NCBI GenBank assembly: GCA_009995225.1 | Contig: JAACPW010000014.1 | Coordinates: 1 to 64,000, forward strand | Length of the DNA stretch: 64,000 bases | DNA from: Sphingomonadales bacterium | GTDB lineage: Bacteria; Pseudomonadota; Alphaproteobacteria; Sphingomonadales; Sphingomonadaceae | Direction: 5' to 3' | Shown here: positions 16,575-26,021 of the stretch, piece by piece | Layout of the letters: the number at the start of each line of letters is the position of its first letter | Numbering within the stretch: the first letter of the stretch is position 1 | Translations under genes and position numbers: made by a program | Notes under the pieces: generated by a model | Database searches by the model: none | Seen by the model: the letters and a program-made list of their open reading frames with translations, nothing else | What the model was told of the DNA's origin: nothing

Positions 16575-19190
16575 TCAGGCCTTCGCAGCAGGTGCCTTCG
16601 CCTCGGCTGGGGTTTTCTTGGCCACCGGTTTCTTGGCAGCAGGCTTTTTGGCAGGCGCCTTTTTGGCCGCAGGCTTCTTGGCCGCTGCTTTCTTGGGCGC
16701 GGCTTTCTTTTTGCCCTTCTTGGCAGGCGGCCCCTTGGCGATCCGCGCATCGATCAGTTCGATCGCCTGTTCGATGGTCACATCCTCGGGCTTCGCATCG
16801 CGCGGAATGGTGGCGTTGGTGGTGCCGTCGGTGACGTAAGGGCCATAGCGGCCCGGCATGACCTTGATCTCCCCGCCGGTGACAGGGTGTGCGCCCAAGG
16901 TGGCAATGGGCTCCGAAGTGCCGCGCGAGGCCCCGCCGCGATTGGCGGCCTGGGCCAGCAGATCAACCGCACGGTTCATCCCCACTTCAAACACCTCACG
17001 TGTGTTGGCGAGTTTGCCGTACTTACCATCGTGCCGCAAATAAGGCCCGTAACGCCCTATATTGGCTTCGATTTCCTTTCCTGTATCCGGGTGTGCGCCA
17101 ATGATGCGGGGCAGACCCAGCAGTTTGACCGCCCAGTCCAGATCGAAATCATCAAGATCCTTGGGGATTGAAGCACGCTTGATCGTGTCGCCTTCGCCCA
17201 TCTGTACATAGGGGCCGAAGCGTCCCGTCTTGCGGTGGATATCCTCGCCCGTTTCGGGGTGCTGACCCAGGATGCCATCATCGGCCCCATCCGCACCATC
17301 CGCGCCCGGCTGGGCAAAGCGCCGGGTGAACTTGCATTCGGGGTAGTTGGCGCAAGCGACAAAGGCACCGAATTTACCGCCACGCAGCGCCAATCGGCCG
17401 CCCTCGCGGCCCTCGCTCGCACACAGCGGGCAGGTGCGAGGGTCAGCGCCATCGGCCTGCGGCGGGAACAGGAAGTCGGACAGGTATTCGTCCAGCGCCT
17501 CGGTCACTTCCGAGGGCAGCTTTTCCATGACCTCATCGGCCTTGGGCTTGAAGTCCTTCCAGAAGCGGGCGAGCAGCAGCTTGTAATCCTCGCGCCCATC
17601 GGAGACGACGTCGAGTTCGTCCTCCATCCCGGCGGTGAAATCATAGGCGACATAGGTGGGGAAGAAGCGTTCGAGAAACGCAGTCAGCAACCGGCCCGAT
17701 TCTTCCGCGAAGAAGCGGTTCTTCTCCATCCGCACATAGGCGCGGTCGCGCAGGGTCTGGATGGTCGAGGCGTAGGTGGACGGACGCCCGATGCCGAGTT
17801 CCTCCAGCCGCTTGACCAGCGACGCTTCCGAAAAGCGCGGTGGTGGCTGGGTGAAATGCTGCGTGGCATCGACGTTGCGCTTGGCCGGCAGATCGCCCGC
17901 TTTCATTACCGGCAGCAGGCTGCCATCCTCATCGTCGCTATCGTCGAAACTTTCCTGATACACGGCAAGAAATCCGGGGAAGCGGATCACCTGCCCGGTG
18001 GCGCGCAATTCGTGGCTCCCGGTCGCATCGCGCAAGGTGACGGTGGTGCGTTCCATTTGCGCAGTGGCCATCTGGCTCGCCATCGCGCGCTTGAAGATCA
18101 GGTCGTACAGCTTGCCTTCGTCGCCCGCGCCCACCCGGTCACGGGTGAAATCGGTCGGGCGGATGGCTTCGTGCGCTTCCTGAGCGTTCTTCGCCTTGGT
18201 GCTGTACATGCGCGGCTTTTCGGGCCGGTAATCCTCGCTGAAGCGCGCCGCGATGGCATCGCGCGCGGCGTGGATGGCGCTCATGTCCATCTGCACGCCG
18301 TCAGTCCGCATATAGGTGATCGCGCCCGCTTCATACAGGCTCTGCGCGAGGCGCATGGTGTGCTGCGCGGAGTAACCCAGCTTGCGTGCGGCTTCCTGTT
18401 GCAGGGTCGATGTAGTGAACGGCGGCGCGGGGTTGCGCTTGACCGGCTTGGTTTCGACGCCTTCAACCGTGAAGCGCCCGGCTTCGACAGCGGCCTTGGC
18501 CTCCATCGCGATGCCTTCAGCGCCAAGGCTCAGCTTCTCCAGCTTCTCACCCTTGTAGCGTACCAGCCGCGCATCGAATTCGGTGCCGTCGTGCATCATC
18601 CGCGCAACGACGCTCCAGTATTCATCGGCGCGGAACGCCTCGATCTCGCGCTCGCGCTCGACGATCAGGCGCAGCGCGACCGATTGCACGCGGCCCGCGC
18701 TTTTCGCACCGGGAAGTTTGCGCCACAGCACCGGCGAAAGGGTAAAGCCGAACAGGTAGTCCAGCGCCCGCCGCGCCAGATAGGCGTCGATCAGCGGCTG
18801 ATCGAGCTCACGCGGGCGCGCCATCGCCTCGGTCACCGCCTGTTTGGTGATCGCGTTGAAGGTGACGCGCTGCACGTTGGCGGGCACGCTCTTCTTTTTC
18901 TTCAGCAGTTCGAGCACGTGCCAGCTGATCGCTTCGCCTTCACGGTCAGGGTCAGTCGCCAGAACGAGGCGGCTTGCGCCCTTGGCCGCGTCGGCGATTT
19001 CCTTGAAGCGACTCTGCTTGTCCCGGTACAGTTCCCAATCCATCGCGAAGTCTTCATCGGGCTTCACGCTGCCATCCTTGGGCGGCAGATCGCGGACGTG
19101 GCCGTAGGAGGCCAGAACCTTGAAGTCCTTGCCGAGATATTTTTCGATGGTCTTGGCCTTGGCGGGCGATTCTACGATGACGAGCTGCAT
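16575..19190 (-). CDS. topA: DNA topoisomerase I
   Basis: 871 aa type IA topoisomerase. The TOPRIM domain is at 1-130 (VIVESPAKAKTIEKYLG, ATDPDREGEAISWH); the nicking Tyr is Y293 in GAITYMRTDGVQ; GRVQSVALRLIVERERE and ARRALDYLFGF are typical. One C-terminal zinc ribbon (CPLC...CANYPEC) is followed by repeated RFGPYVQ/RYGPYLR/RYGPYVT topoisomerase C-repeats and a tail of about 50 residues made almost only of Lys, Ala and Pro (KKAAPKK, KKPAAKK). It relaxes negative supercoils. ATG 19190 gives the standard MQLVIVESPAKAK start. Confidence 0.95.
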   Translation of the reverse strand: MQLVIVESPAKAKTIEKYLGKDFKVLASYGHVRDLPPKDGSVKPDEDFAMDWELYRDKQSRFKEIADAAKGASRLVLATDPDREGEAISWHVLELLKKKKSVPANVQRVTFNAITKQAVTEAMARPRELDQPLIDAYLARRALDYLFGFTLSPVLWRKLPGAKSAGRVQSVALRLIVEREREIEAFRADEYWSVVARMMHDGTEFDARLVRYKGEKLEKLSLGAEGIAMEAKAAVEAGRFTVEGVETKPVKRNPAPPFTTSTLQQEAARKLGYSAQHTMRLAQSLYEAGAITYMRTDGVQMDMSAIHAARDAIAARFSEDYRPEKPRMYSTKAKNAQEAHEAIRPTDFTRDRVGAGDEGKLYDLIFKRAMASQMATAQMERTTVTLRDATGSHELRATGQVIRFPGFLAVYQESFDDSDDEDGSLLPVMKAGDLPAKRNVDATQHFTQPPPRFSEASLVKRLEELGIGRPSTYASTIQTLRDRAYVRMEKNRFFAEESGRLLTAFLERFFPTYVAYDFTAGMEDELDVVSDGREDYKLLLARFWKDFKPKADEVMEKLPSEVTEALDEYLSDFLFPPQADGADPRTCPLCASEGREGGRLALRGGKFGAFVACANYPECKFTRRFAQPGADGADGADDGILGQHPETGEDIHRKTGRFGPYVQMGEGDTIKRASIPKDLDDFDLDWAVKLLGLPRIIGAHPDTGKEIEANIGRYGPYLRHDGKYGKLANTREVFEVGMNRAVDLLAQAANRGGASRGTSEPIATLGAHPVTGGEIKVMPGRYGPYVTDGTTNATIPRDAKPEDVTIEQAIELIDARIAKGPPAKKGKKKAAPKKAAAKKPAAKKAPAKKPAAKKPVAKKTPAEAKAPAAKA

Positions 19191-19454
19191 GATGGTGCCG
19201 GTGTATCCCTTACGTGTGTACGCGCGAGGGTGGAGCGCGTGGCGATTGTGCGTCAAGCGGGGAAATGCGGCTCTCCGTGGCGGAGCCGCGCCCGCAAGGC
19301 AATGGCAAAGGCATAAACGCAAGCGACGGTAAGGGCCTTGATCCCATGCCGATCCAACTCTCTGGTGCCCTCGTAATGGGGCGCGGCCGGCCATGGGTTG
19401 CGGAACAACCAGGCCCCCACCGGCTTATATCACGCGACATCAAGGAGAATCCCG

Positions 19455-20003
19455 ATGACCCCATCCCACCTGATCCGCGCCCTTGGCTTATCCGCCCTCG
19501 CCCTGCTGGCTGCGGCCCCGATCACCGCGCAGGCGCCGGCCGAAACCAAGGTTGCGTCCCTCACAACGGCTGAGGGCATGGACGCCGGAACCGCGACTTT
19601 CACGCAAACGCTCCATGGCGTGATGATCGTGCTCGATCTGAAGAACCTGACCCCCGGCCCGCACGGGCTGCATCTGCATGAAAAGGGCATGTGCACGCCC
19701 GATTTCAAGGCGGCTGGCGGCCATTTCAATCCGCTGGATGCCGAACATGGCTTCATGACCGAAGGTGGCTACCATGTGGGCGACTTGCCCAATGTCGACG
19801 TGACTGCCGAGGGGACCGCGAAAGCCGAGATATTCGTGCCTCAGATCAATGTCGGCGGCGCTGACAACAACCGCTACCCCTACACACTCGCCGATGCTGA
19901 CGGCACGGCTGTGATGATTCACGCCGGGGCCGATGATTATATGGCGATGGCGTCCAGCGGCGACCGCATGGCGTGCGGCGTTGTGGTTCCGCCCAAGTCG
20001 TAA
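19455..20003 (+). CDS. sodC: Periplasmic Cu-Zn superoxide dismutase
   Basis: 182 aa with a signal peptide (residues 1-26, LGLSALALLAAAPITAQA). Metal ligands are in GLHLHEKGMC (two His), GGHFNP and ADDYMA context (VMIHAGADDY); the structural Cys pair is C in KGMC and C in RMACGVV. GGYHVGDLPN is the conserved loop between ligands. It dismutates superoxide in the periplasm. ATG 19455 has AAGGAG 8 bp upstream, one of the clearest ribosome-binding sites here. A GGAAC at 19402 upstream may be a stress promoter element but the -10 is not convincing. Confidence 0.94.
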   Translation: MTPSHLIRALGLSALALLAAAPITAQAPAETKVASLTTAEGMDAGTATFTQTLHGVMIVLDLKNLTPGPHGLHLHEKGMCTPDFKAAGGHFNPLDAEHGFMTEGGYHVGDLPNVDVTAEGTAKAEIFVPQINVGGADNNRYPYTLADADGTAVMIHAGADDYMAMASSGDRMACGVVVPPKS

Positions 20004-20027
20004 ACATCTGGTGCGGCGCGGCGGCAC

Positions 20028-21176
20028 TTAGGCCCCGCGCCGCACCGACCCGCTGCCTTCGCGTTCAATCTCGCCTGCAAGCTCCAGTTCCAGCAGCGCC
20101 ATGTGCACTTCTGCGGCGCTGGCGCCCGATTGCCGGATCAATTCGTCCACGGCGATCGGCGCTCCTGTCAGCAGGCTGGCAATGTCATTGCTGAGATCCG
20201 CGCGCGCTTCGCCCCATTGCAGCTTGCTCAATTCCGCATAGTCGAAGTCCGCGCCGCCATCCGACACGCGAAAGCGCGATCGCGGCGCCCCGGTGAAGCT
20301 CCGCAGCAATTCGATCACATCGTCCGGCGTCTGCACCAGCACCGCGCCTTCGCGGATCAACTGGTTGCACCCCAGCGCGCGCGCATCCAGCGGTGATCCG
20401 GGGATCGCCATGACCTCCCGCCCCGCCTCGCCCGCCAGCCGGGCTGTGATGAGGCTGCCCGATTTCGGCGCGGCCTCAACCACCAGCGTGCCCAGGGCCA
20501 GCCCTGCGATAATGCGATTGCGCGACGGGAAATGCCGCCCGCGCGGCTCGGTGCCGGGAGGTTGTTCGGCGATCAGCAGGCCTTCGGTAGCGATACGCTC
20601 CTGAAGGGCGGTATGCTGTGGCGGGTAAGCGATGTCGATGCCGCTGGCGATCACGCCGATGGTGGAGTTGTCACAATAGCCAAGCGCCCCTTCGTGCGCC
20701 GCCCCGTCGATTCCGCGTGCGAGGCCCGAGACGATAATGAACCCTGCCTCGGTTAGCGCCGCAGCGAAATCGCGCGCCAGCTTGACTGCGGCGCCGCTGG
20801 CATTGCGTGCGCCGACCAGTGCGACACATGGCGCCGATGCGATGAGCAGGTTACCCCGGCACGTAACGATCGGTGGCGCGCTCTCCAGCTCTGCCAACAG
20901 CGCAGGATAATCGGGCTGATCGTGAAACAGGTATCGCGCACCCGCCTTGCGCAGCGCGAGCACTTCACGCTCGATACTGTCGGCATTCGCAGGGCGATAC
21001 GGCCCCCGCCCCCGGCTCGCAAGATCAGGCAAGGCGTCCAGCGCCGCCCCTGCATTGCCGAAGCGCGCCAGAAGCTGACGATAGCTGACCGGCCCGATAT
21101 TGGGTGAGCGCAGCAATCGGATGCGCGCGAAGGCTTCTTGTTGGCTGAGCGCCGGCTGCGACCCCTGCGGCTCCAT
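20028..21176 (-). CDS. dprA: DNA-processing protein DprA (Smf)
   Basis: 382 aa. An N-terminal SAM-like helix-hairpin region (LLRSPNIGPVSYRQLLARFG) precedes the Rossmann-like DNA-binding fold with VALVGARNAS, VSGLARGIDGAAHEGAL, GVIASGIDIAYPPQH, FPSRNRIIAGLA and EAAPKSGSLITARLA. A C-terminal winged helix (about 320-380, IAVDELIRQSGASAAEVHMALLELE) is present as in many proteobacterial forms. DprA loads RecA on incoming single-stranded DNA during transformation. It lies 16 bp after plsY, likely in one operon. Confidence 0.93.
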   Translation of the reverse strand: MEPQGSQPALSQQEAFARIRLLRSPNIGPVSYRQLLARFGNAGAALDALPDLASRGRGPYRPANADSIEREVLALRKAGARYLFHDQPDYPALLAELESAPPIVTCRGNLLIASAPCVALVGARNASGAAVKLARDFAAALTEAGFIIVSGLARGIDGAAHEGALGYCDNSTIGVIASGIDIAYPPQHTALQERIATEGLLIAEQPPGTEPRGRHFPSRNRIIAGLALGTLVVEAAPKSGSLITARLAGEAGREVMAIPGSPLDARALGCNQLIREGAVLVQTPDDVIELLRSFTGAPRSRFRVSDGGADFDYAELSKLQWGEARADLSNDIASLLTGAPIAVDELIRQSGASAAEVHMALLELELAGEIEREGSGSVRRGA

Positions 21177-21192
21177 CAGGTGCGGCCCTGCA

Positions 21193-21789
21193 TTACGGTT
21201 TGCTGGAGCCGATGCGCGGCTCCTCCCCGCGCATCAGCCGGCCGATATTGGCGCGATGCTGGATCAACACGATCGCGGCAATCGCGATGAGCGCCGGGAT
21301 AACCTGCGCATAGCCCAGCCCCCACGCCACCAAAGGCGCGGCGACGACCGTGACCATCGACGAGACCGATGAAATCCTGCTGAGATACAGCGTAATCCCC
21401 CAGATCGCAGCGCAGGCTAGCATCGCGGGCCAGGCCAGCGCGGCCAGCGCCCCTGCGGCGCTCGCAAAACCCTTGCCGCCCTTGAAAGCGAGCCAGGGCG
21501 TGAAGCAATGCCCAGCGACCGCAGCAACCCCTGCGACGCCTTCGATGAAACCATCAGGATCGGGCCAGACCGCCCCTGCCACCAGCACCGGCACAGCGGC
21601 CTTTGCCGCGTCCAGCAGCACCGTGGCCGCCGCCAGCCCCTTGTTGCCGGTGCGCAGCACATTGGTTGCGCCGATGCTGCCGCTGCCGATGTCGCGCACG
21701 TCCCCCAAGCCCGCAGCGCGGGTCAGGATCAGGCCGAAGGGGATCGAGCCGAGGGCAAAGCCCAAAAGCGCGGCGAAAACAGGTTCCAA
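21193..21789 (-). CDS. plsY: Glycerol-3-phosphate acyltransferase PlsY (acyl-phosphate dependent)
   Basis: 198 aa integral membrane protein with about five spans. The three PlsY motifs are visible: GSIPFGLILTRAAGLGDVRDIGSGSIGATNVLRTGNK split across motif 1, the HCFTPWLAFKGGKGFASAAG loop (motif 2), and RISSVSSM with the final RGEEPRIG. It transfers acyl from acyl-phosphate to glycerol-3-P, the first step of phospholipid synthesis. Start is TTG 21789 with GGAGAG upstream; this ribosome-binding site abuts a palindromic repeat. Upstream of dprA. Confidence 0.93.
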   Translation of the reverse strand: MEPVFAALLGFALGSIPFGLILTRAAGLGDVRDIGSGSIGATNVLRTGNKGLAAATVLLDAAKAAVPVLVAGAVWPDPDGFIEGVAGVAAVAGHCFTPWLAFKGGKGFASAAGALAALAWPAMLACAAIWGITLYLSRISSVSSMVTVVAAPLVAWGLGYAQVIPALIAIAAIVLIQHRANIGRLMRGEEPRIGSSKP

Positions 21790-21797
21790 GACACTCT

Positions 21798-21889
21798 CCG
21801 TTCGTGCTGAGCTTGTCGAAGCACCGCACTTCTTCTAGCGCATCAGTCTCTAAGGAAAAACAGCCCTTCGACAAGCTCAGGGCGATCGG
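21798..21889. repeat. Palindromic repeat pair (REPIN-like), copy 3
   Basis: Arms CCGTTCGTGCTGAGCTTGTC (from 21798) and CTTCGACAAGCTCAGGGCG followed by ATCGG (ending 21889) in inverted orientation. It fills the whole divergent gap between plsY and murI, so promoters of both genes must lie in it, beside it or further away. Confidence 0.85.
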
Positions 21890-21893
21890 GGTT

Positions 21894-22697
21894 TTGAGAA
21901 ACTTGGACGATGCCTCCCCCATCCTGCTGTTCGATTCCGGGGTCGGCGGGCTGACCGTGTATGACGCGTTGCGCCGGGTTCTACCGCGAGCGCCCGTGAT
22001 TTACGCCGCCGATCTGGCCGGCCTTCCCTATGGCACCAAGACCGAAGCGCAGATTGCCGCCCGCGTATCGGGGCTGCTGGGGCGCATGGCCGAACGGTTC
22101 CGCCCGCGTCTTGTCTGCATCGCCTGCAACACCGCCAGCACCATCGCGCTGGGCATGGTGCGCGATGTGCTGGAGATTCCGGTAGTGGGCACCGTTCCAG
22201 CAATCAAACCCGCCGCTGCCCTGACCCGAACCGGCACCATCGGCCTCGTCGGCACCGAAGCGACCATCCGGCAGGCCTACGTCGACAATCTCGAAGCGAA
22301 ATTCGCGGGCGGCAAGCGCCTGCTGCGGGTGGCCGCTCCCGGCCTTGTCGCCGCCGCCGAAGCCAAGCTGCGCGGGCAGGCTGTGGACTCTGCGCTGATC
22401 TCTGACGTTCAGGCGCGGCTTGCCGCGATGCCGGGCGGGGACGCCATCGATACGCTGGTGCTCGCCTGCACGCACTTCCCGCTGCTGACCGAGGAACTCG
22501 CCGCCGTCTTCGGCCCTGATGTGAAGCAAGTGGACGGAGCGGACGGGATCGCACGGCGGATCGCCGACCTGCTCGAAGCGCAGGCGTTTGCCGCGTCCGG
22601 CCCGAACCGCTTCGTGGTCACAGGACCGCTCCCAGGCGCAAACGGGTTGGAGGCCGCGCTCGCGCAGCGCGCCTTTGGCGCCGCCGAAGCGTTCTGA
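21894..22697 (+). CDS. murI: Glutamate racemase
   Basis: 267 aa. The two catalytic cysteines are in IACNTAST (CNT motif) and LACTHFPLL (GCTH-like motif); the N-terminus ILLFDSGVGGLTVYDAL carries the catalytic Asp/Ser loop. It makes D-glutamate for peptidoglycan. No ATG precedes the first conserved block: TTG 21894 or TTG 21903 is the start. The only purine-rich stretch that could serve as ribosome-binding site (GATCGGGG) belongs to the end of the repeat pair at 21798-21889. Confidence 0.92.
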   Translation: MRNLDDASPILLFDSGVGGLTVYDALRRVLPRAPVIYAADLAGLPYGTKTEAQIAARVSGLLGRMAERFRPRLVCIACNTASTIALGMVRDVLEIPVVGTVPAIKPAAALTRTGTIGLVGTEATIRQAYVDNLEAKFAGGKRLLRVAAPGLVAAAEAKLRGQAVDSALISDVQARLAAMPGGDAIDTLVLACTHFPLLTEELAAVFGPDVKQVDGADGIARRIADLLEAQAFAASGPNRFVVTGPLPGANGLEAALAQRAFGAAEAF

Positions 22698-22721
22698 TTT
22701 CAGACGAAGGCTGGCCAAGCC

Positions 22722-22738
22722 TTGCGAGCCGCTCGCAA
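22722..22738 (+). terminator. Short stem-loop after murI
   Basis: TTGCGAG/CTCGCAA, 7-bp perfect stem with a 3-base loop, 24 bp past the murI stop. It lacks a U-tract. The remaining gap to hemA (to 22879) shows no further recognisable element. Confidence 0.35.
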
Positions 22739-22879
22739 ACATCATTGTGGCAAATGCGATTACCCTGACCTAAAAACACACGAAACGTTTAGTCGCTTTG
22801 TGGGTTAAGAGCGCAGACGTTCGGAACAAATGCGCGGGTCAGGATCAGACATCCCCCGCCACAACACAAAGAGCCGCGA

Positions 22880-24100
22880 GTGAACTACGACCAGATCTTT
22901 GACTCCGCGATCGACCGTTTGCACGAGGAAGGCCGTTACCGGGTCTTCATCGACATTCTGCGTAACAAGGGCGCCTACCCAAACGCGCGCTGCTTCCACG
23001 GGCACAACGGCCCCAAGCCGATCACTGTGTGGTGCTCGAACGATTACCTGTGCATGGGCCAGCACGACAAGGTCATCAGCGCGATGGAAGACGCCCTGCA
23101 CGATGTCGGCGCAGGGTCGGGCGGCACCCGCAACATCGGCGGCAACACCCACCTGCACATCCAGCTGGAAAACGAGCTGGCCGACCTGCACGGCAAGGAC
23201 GCGGCGCTGCTGTTCACCAGCGGATACGTGTCAAACGATGCGACGCTTTCCACCTTGGCAAAGCTGCTGCCGGGATGCGTGATCTTCTCTGACGAATTGA
23301 ACCACGCCAGCATGATTGCCGGCATCCGCAATTCGGGCTGTGACAAGCGGGTGTTCCGCCACAATGATGTTGCGCATCTGGAAGAATTGCTGGCGAGCAT
23401 CGACGTCGATACGCCCAAGCTGATCGCCTTTGAAAGCGTCTATTCGATGGAAGGCGATGTCGCCCCGATCCATGCGATCTGCGACCTTGCCGACAAGTAC
23501 AATGCACTGACTTATATCGACGAAGTCCACGCGGTCGGGATGTATGGCGCACGCGGTGGCGGGATTTCGGAACGCGACGGCGCGGCGCACCGGATCGACA
23601 TCATCGAAGGCACGCTGGGCAAGGCGTTCGGTGTGATGGGCGGTTACATCGCAGCGTCGAACAAGGTGGTGGATTGCATCCGCTCCTACGCGCCGGGCTT
23701 CATCTTCACGACCTCGCTTTCGCCGGTGCTGGTGGCAGGTGTGCTGGCCTCGGTCCGCCACCTCAAGGGGTCGAGCGTCGAGCGCAACGCACAGCAGCGC
23801 GCCGCTGCGATGCTCAAGTTGAAATTTGCCGAAGCGGGCCTGCCGGTGATGGACAGCGTCACCCACATCGTTCCGCTGATGGTGGGCGATCCGGTGCACG
23901 CCAAGAAGATCAGCGATATCCTGCTGGCCGAATACGGCGTCTATGTGCAGCCGATCAACTACCCCACGGTGCCGCGTGGGACGGAACGTCTTCGCTTCAC
24001 CCCCGGCCCGCATCACACCGATGCGATGATGGACGAGCTGACCTTGTCGCTGGTGGAAATCTGGGACCGGCTGGAACTGGGCCTCGCCAAGGCGGCCTGA
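22880..24100 (+). CDS. hemA: 5-aminolevulinate synthase
   Basis: 406 aa PLP enzyme of the alpha-oxoamine synthase group, the Shemin (C4) route typical of alphaproteobacteria. It starts [21 protein letters not shown] at GTG 22880. The glycine/CoA-binding loop [13 protein letters not shown] is at about 78-89, the PLP-ring residue segment is [11 protein letters not shown], and the Schiff-base Lys is K248 in EGTLGKAFG. It condenses glycine and succinyl-CoA, the product of the scpA operon at the window start. No FnrL-type inverted repeat was seen upstream. Confidence 0.96.
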   Translation: MNYDQIFDSAIDRLHEEGRYRVFIDILRNKGAYPNARCFHGHNGPKPITVWCSNDYLCMGQHDKVISAMEDALHDVGAGSGGTRNIGGNTHLHIQLENELADLHGKDAALLFTSGYVSNDATLSTLAKLLPGCVIFSDELNHASMIAGIRNSGCDKRVFRHNDVAHLEELLASIDVDTPKLIAFESVYSMEGDVAPIHAICDLADKYNALTYIDEVHAVGMYGARGGGISERDGAAHRIDIIEGTLGKAFGVMGGYIAASNKVVDCIRSYAPGFIFTTSLSPVLVAGVLASVRHLKGSSVERNAQQRAAAMLKLKFAEAGLPVMDSVTHIVPLMVGDPVHAKKISDILLAEYGVYVQPINYPTVPRGTERLRFTPGPHHTDAMMDELTLSLVEIWDRLELGLAKAA

Positions 24101-24108
24101 CCCGCTCA

Positions 24109-24144
24109 CAGGGCGCGAACGCTCTTTGAGGCGTGCGCGCCCTG
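24109..24144 (+). terminator. Stem-loop after hemA
   Basis: CAGGGCGCG/CGCGCCCTG, a 9-bp perfect stem that can extend inward with ACGC/GCGT around a mismatch; it begins 9 bp past the hemA stop. No U-tract follows. Confidence 0.45.
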
Positions 24145-24181
24145 CGCTACCCCCTGTCGAACCAGATTCGGGAGAGACACA

Positions 24182-24877
24182 ATGGGCGGCACGCCTGATC
24201 AGACTTATGCCGAAATCGTCCTCGGGCGGCGGTCTATTCGCGGATACCTCGACAAGCCGGTGCCGTGCGCGCTGATCGAAGATGTGCTGCGCCTTGCGAT
24301 GCGCTCGCCCACCTCGATGAACACGCAGCCCTGGCATTTCCACGTCATCACCGGCGAACCGCTGTCGCGCATCCGCCAAGGCAACACCGAGCGCATTCTG
24401 GCAGGCGAACCCGACAGCCGCGAGTTTCGCCGGGGTGAGGCTTTTGCCGGCGTCCACCGCGACCGGCAGGTCGAAGTCGCCAAGCAATTGTTCGGCGCGA
24501 TGGGGATCGAGCGTGACGACAAGGCTGCCCGGCAGGACTGGGTGCTGCGCGGCTTTCGCCAGTTCGATGCGCCGGTGTGCGTGATCGTGACCTACGACCG
24601 CGAACTTTCAGGCAGCGATGACACCGCCTTCGACTGCGGCGCCGTCACCACCGCGCTGGTCAATGCCGCGTGGAGCAAGGGGCTGGGCTGCGTGATCAAT
24701 TCGCAAGGCATCATGCAAAGCCCGGTGGTGCGCGAACATGCCGGCATCCCCGAAGATCAGGTGATCATGAAAGCGGTCGCGCTGGGCTGGCCCGATCCCG
24801 ACTTCCCGGCCAACGCGGTGGTGTCGCTGCGCAGGCCGGTGGAAGAGGCGGCGCGGTTCGTCGGTTTCGACGACTGA
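24182..24877 (+). CDS. Nitroreductase family protein
   Basis: 231 aa flavoprotein. FMN-binding features of the family are present: VLGRRSIRGY near the N-terminus (RRSIR), MRSPTSMNTQPWHFHVI (SPTSxNxQPW), and GLGCVINSQGIM followed by VALGWPDPD near the C-terminus. It should use NAD(P)H to reduce nitro groups, quinones or enones; the substrate cannot be told. GGGAGAG lies 5 bp before the ATG. Downstream, a glutathionyl-hydroquinone reductase gene points to a quinone or xenobiotic theme. Confidence 0.88.
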   Translation: MGGTPDQTYAEIVLGRRSIRGYLDKPVPCALIEDVLRLAMRSPTSMNTQPWHFHVITGEPLSRIRQGNTERILAGEPDSREFRRGEAFAGVHRDRQVEVAKQLFGAMGIERDDKAARQDWVLRGFRQFDAPVCVIVTYDRELSGSDDTAFDCGAVTTALVNAAWSKGLGCVINSQGIMQSPVVREHAGIPEDQVIMKAVALGWPDPDFPANAVVSLRRPVEEAARFVGFDD

Positions 24878-25022
24878 GGCTTGCAACCGGGACGCGCACG
24901 GTCGCCGTCCGTCCCGGTGAAGTTTCGCCCTGCCCCCCTTCGCCCCTATCCAAGCTGAGACGCGGGAACACCGGATCGTGCGCGGCGCTCTTGTTACAGA
25001 CAGAGCAAAGACAGGACGGAAA

Positions 25023-25994
25023 ATGGGTTATCTCAAAAGCGGCGTCTGGCACGACGAATGGGACTATAACGACGACGACACCGGCACGTTCGAGCGCGAC
25101 GAAAGCGCGTTTCGTAACTGGATCACGCCGGATGGCGCTCCCGGGCCCACCGGTGAAGGCGGCTTTGCAGCCGAACCCGGCCGCTACCGGCTCTATATCA
25201 GCCTCGCCTGCCCGTGGGCGCACCGCGCCAATGTCGTCCGGCACCTGAATGGTCTTACGGAAGCCATCGAACTGGTGGTGGTGCACTGGTTGATGCGCGA
25301 CGGCGGCTGGTCGTTCCGCGAAGGCACCTGCGTGACGCCCGATCCTCTGTGCGGCGCAGACCATCTGCACCAGATCTACACGGCCGCCAAAGCGGACTAT
25401 TCCGGCCACGTCACAGTGCCAGTCCTGTGGGACACGCGCACGGTCACGATCGTGAACAATGAAAGCGCGGACATTATGCGGATGCTCGGCAGCGCCTTCG
25501 ACGATTGCGGTGCCAAGCGCCTTGATCTGTATCCGGCGAAACACCGCGAGGAGATCGATGCGCTGAACGACCGGGTCTACGATGCGGTCAACAACGGCGT
25601 GTACAAGGCCGGGTTCGCCACGTCGCAGAGCGCCTACGACGATGCCGTGCAACCGCTATTTGCGATGCTCGATGAGTTGGAAGCGCGCCTGGATGGCAAG
25701 GGATGGCTGGTCAGCGGCCAGTTGACCGAGGCCGATATTCGCCTCTGGACCACCCTGATACGATTCGATCCCGTGTATCACACGCACTTCAAGTGCAACC
25801 TGTGCCGGATCGCCGACTACCCCAATCTTGCCGCCCTGACGCGCCGGATCCTCGCGATCGACGGCATCGCCGAGACGGTCAATTTCCATCATATCAAGCA
25901 TCACTATTTCGAAAGCCACCGGCACATCAATCCGACGGGTATCGTCCCCGCAGGTCCGGACCCGCTGGTTCCGGGGCAGCCCCGCTGTCACTAG
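25023..25994 (+). CDS. yqjG: Glutathionyl-hydroquinone reductase (YqjG/Ecm4 type)
   Basis: 323 aa xi-class glutathione transferase. The catalytic Cys is in the SLACPWAHRANVV motif (CPWAH), and the C-terminal all-alpha domain has GWLVSGQLTEADIRLWTTLIRFDPVYHTHFKCN, diagnostic of this family. It uses GSH to reduce glutathionyl-hydroquinones, releasing GSSG that Gor recycles. ATG 25023 is preceded by AGGACGGAAA; the longer frame from 24978 lacks a site. End converges with gltD. Confidence 0.93.
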   Translation: MGYLKSGVWHDEWDYNDDDTGTFERDESAFRNWITPDGAPGPTGEGGFAAEPGRYRLYISLACPWAHRANVVRHLNGLTEAIELVVVHWLMRDGGWSFREGTCVTPDPLCGADHLHQIYTAAKADYSGHVTVPVLWDTRTVTIVNNESADIMRMLGSAFDDCGAKRLDLYPAKHREEIDALNDRVYDAVNNGVYKAGFATSQSAYDDAVQPLFAMLDELEARLDGKGWLVSGQLTEADIRLWTTLIRFDPVYHTHFKCNLCRIADYPNLAALTRRILAIDGIAETVNFHHIKHHYFESHRHINPTGIVPAGPDPLVPGQPRCH

Positions 25995-26021
25995 CTTGTA
26001 CCCGGCACCGGCGGGCCGCAA

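Noticed and set aside
17235..19316. 693-codon open frame antisense to topA
   Set aside because: Mirror of topA codon structure with no domain or start signal.
19402..19436. GGAAC-type stress promoter before sodC
   Set aside because: The -35 matches but the region 16-17 bp downstream (GCTT/CTTA) is not a convincing -10; left as a remark only.
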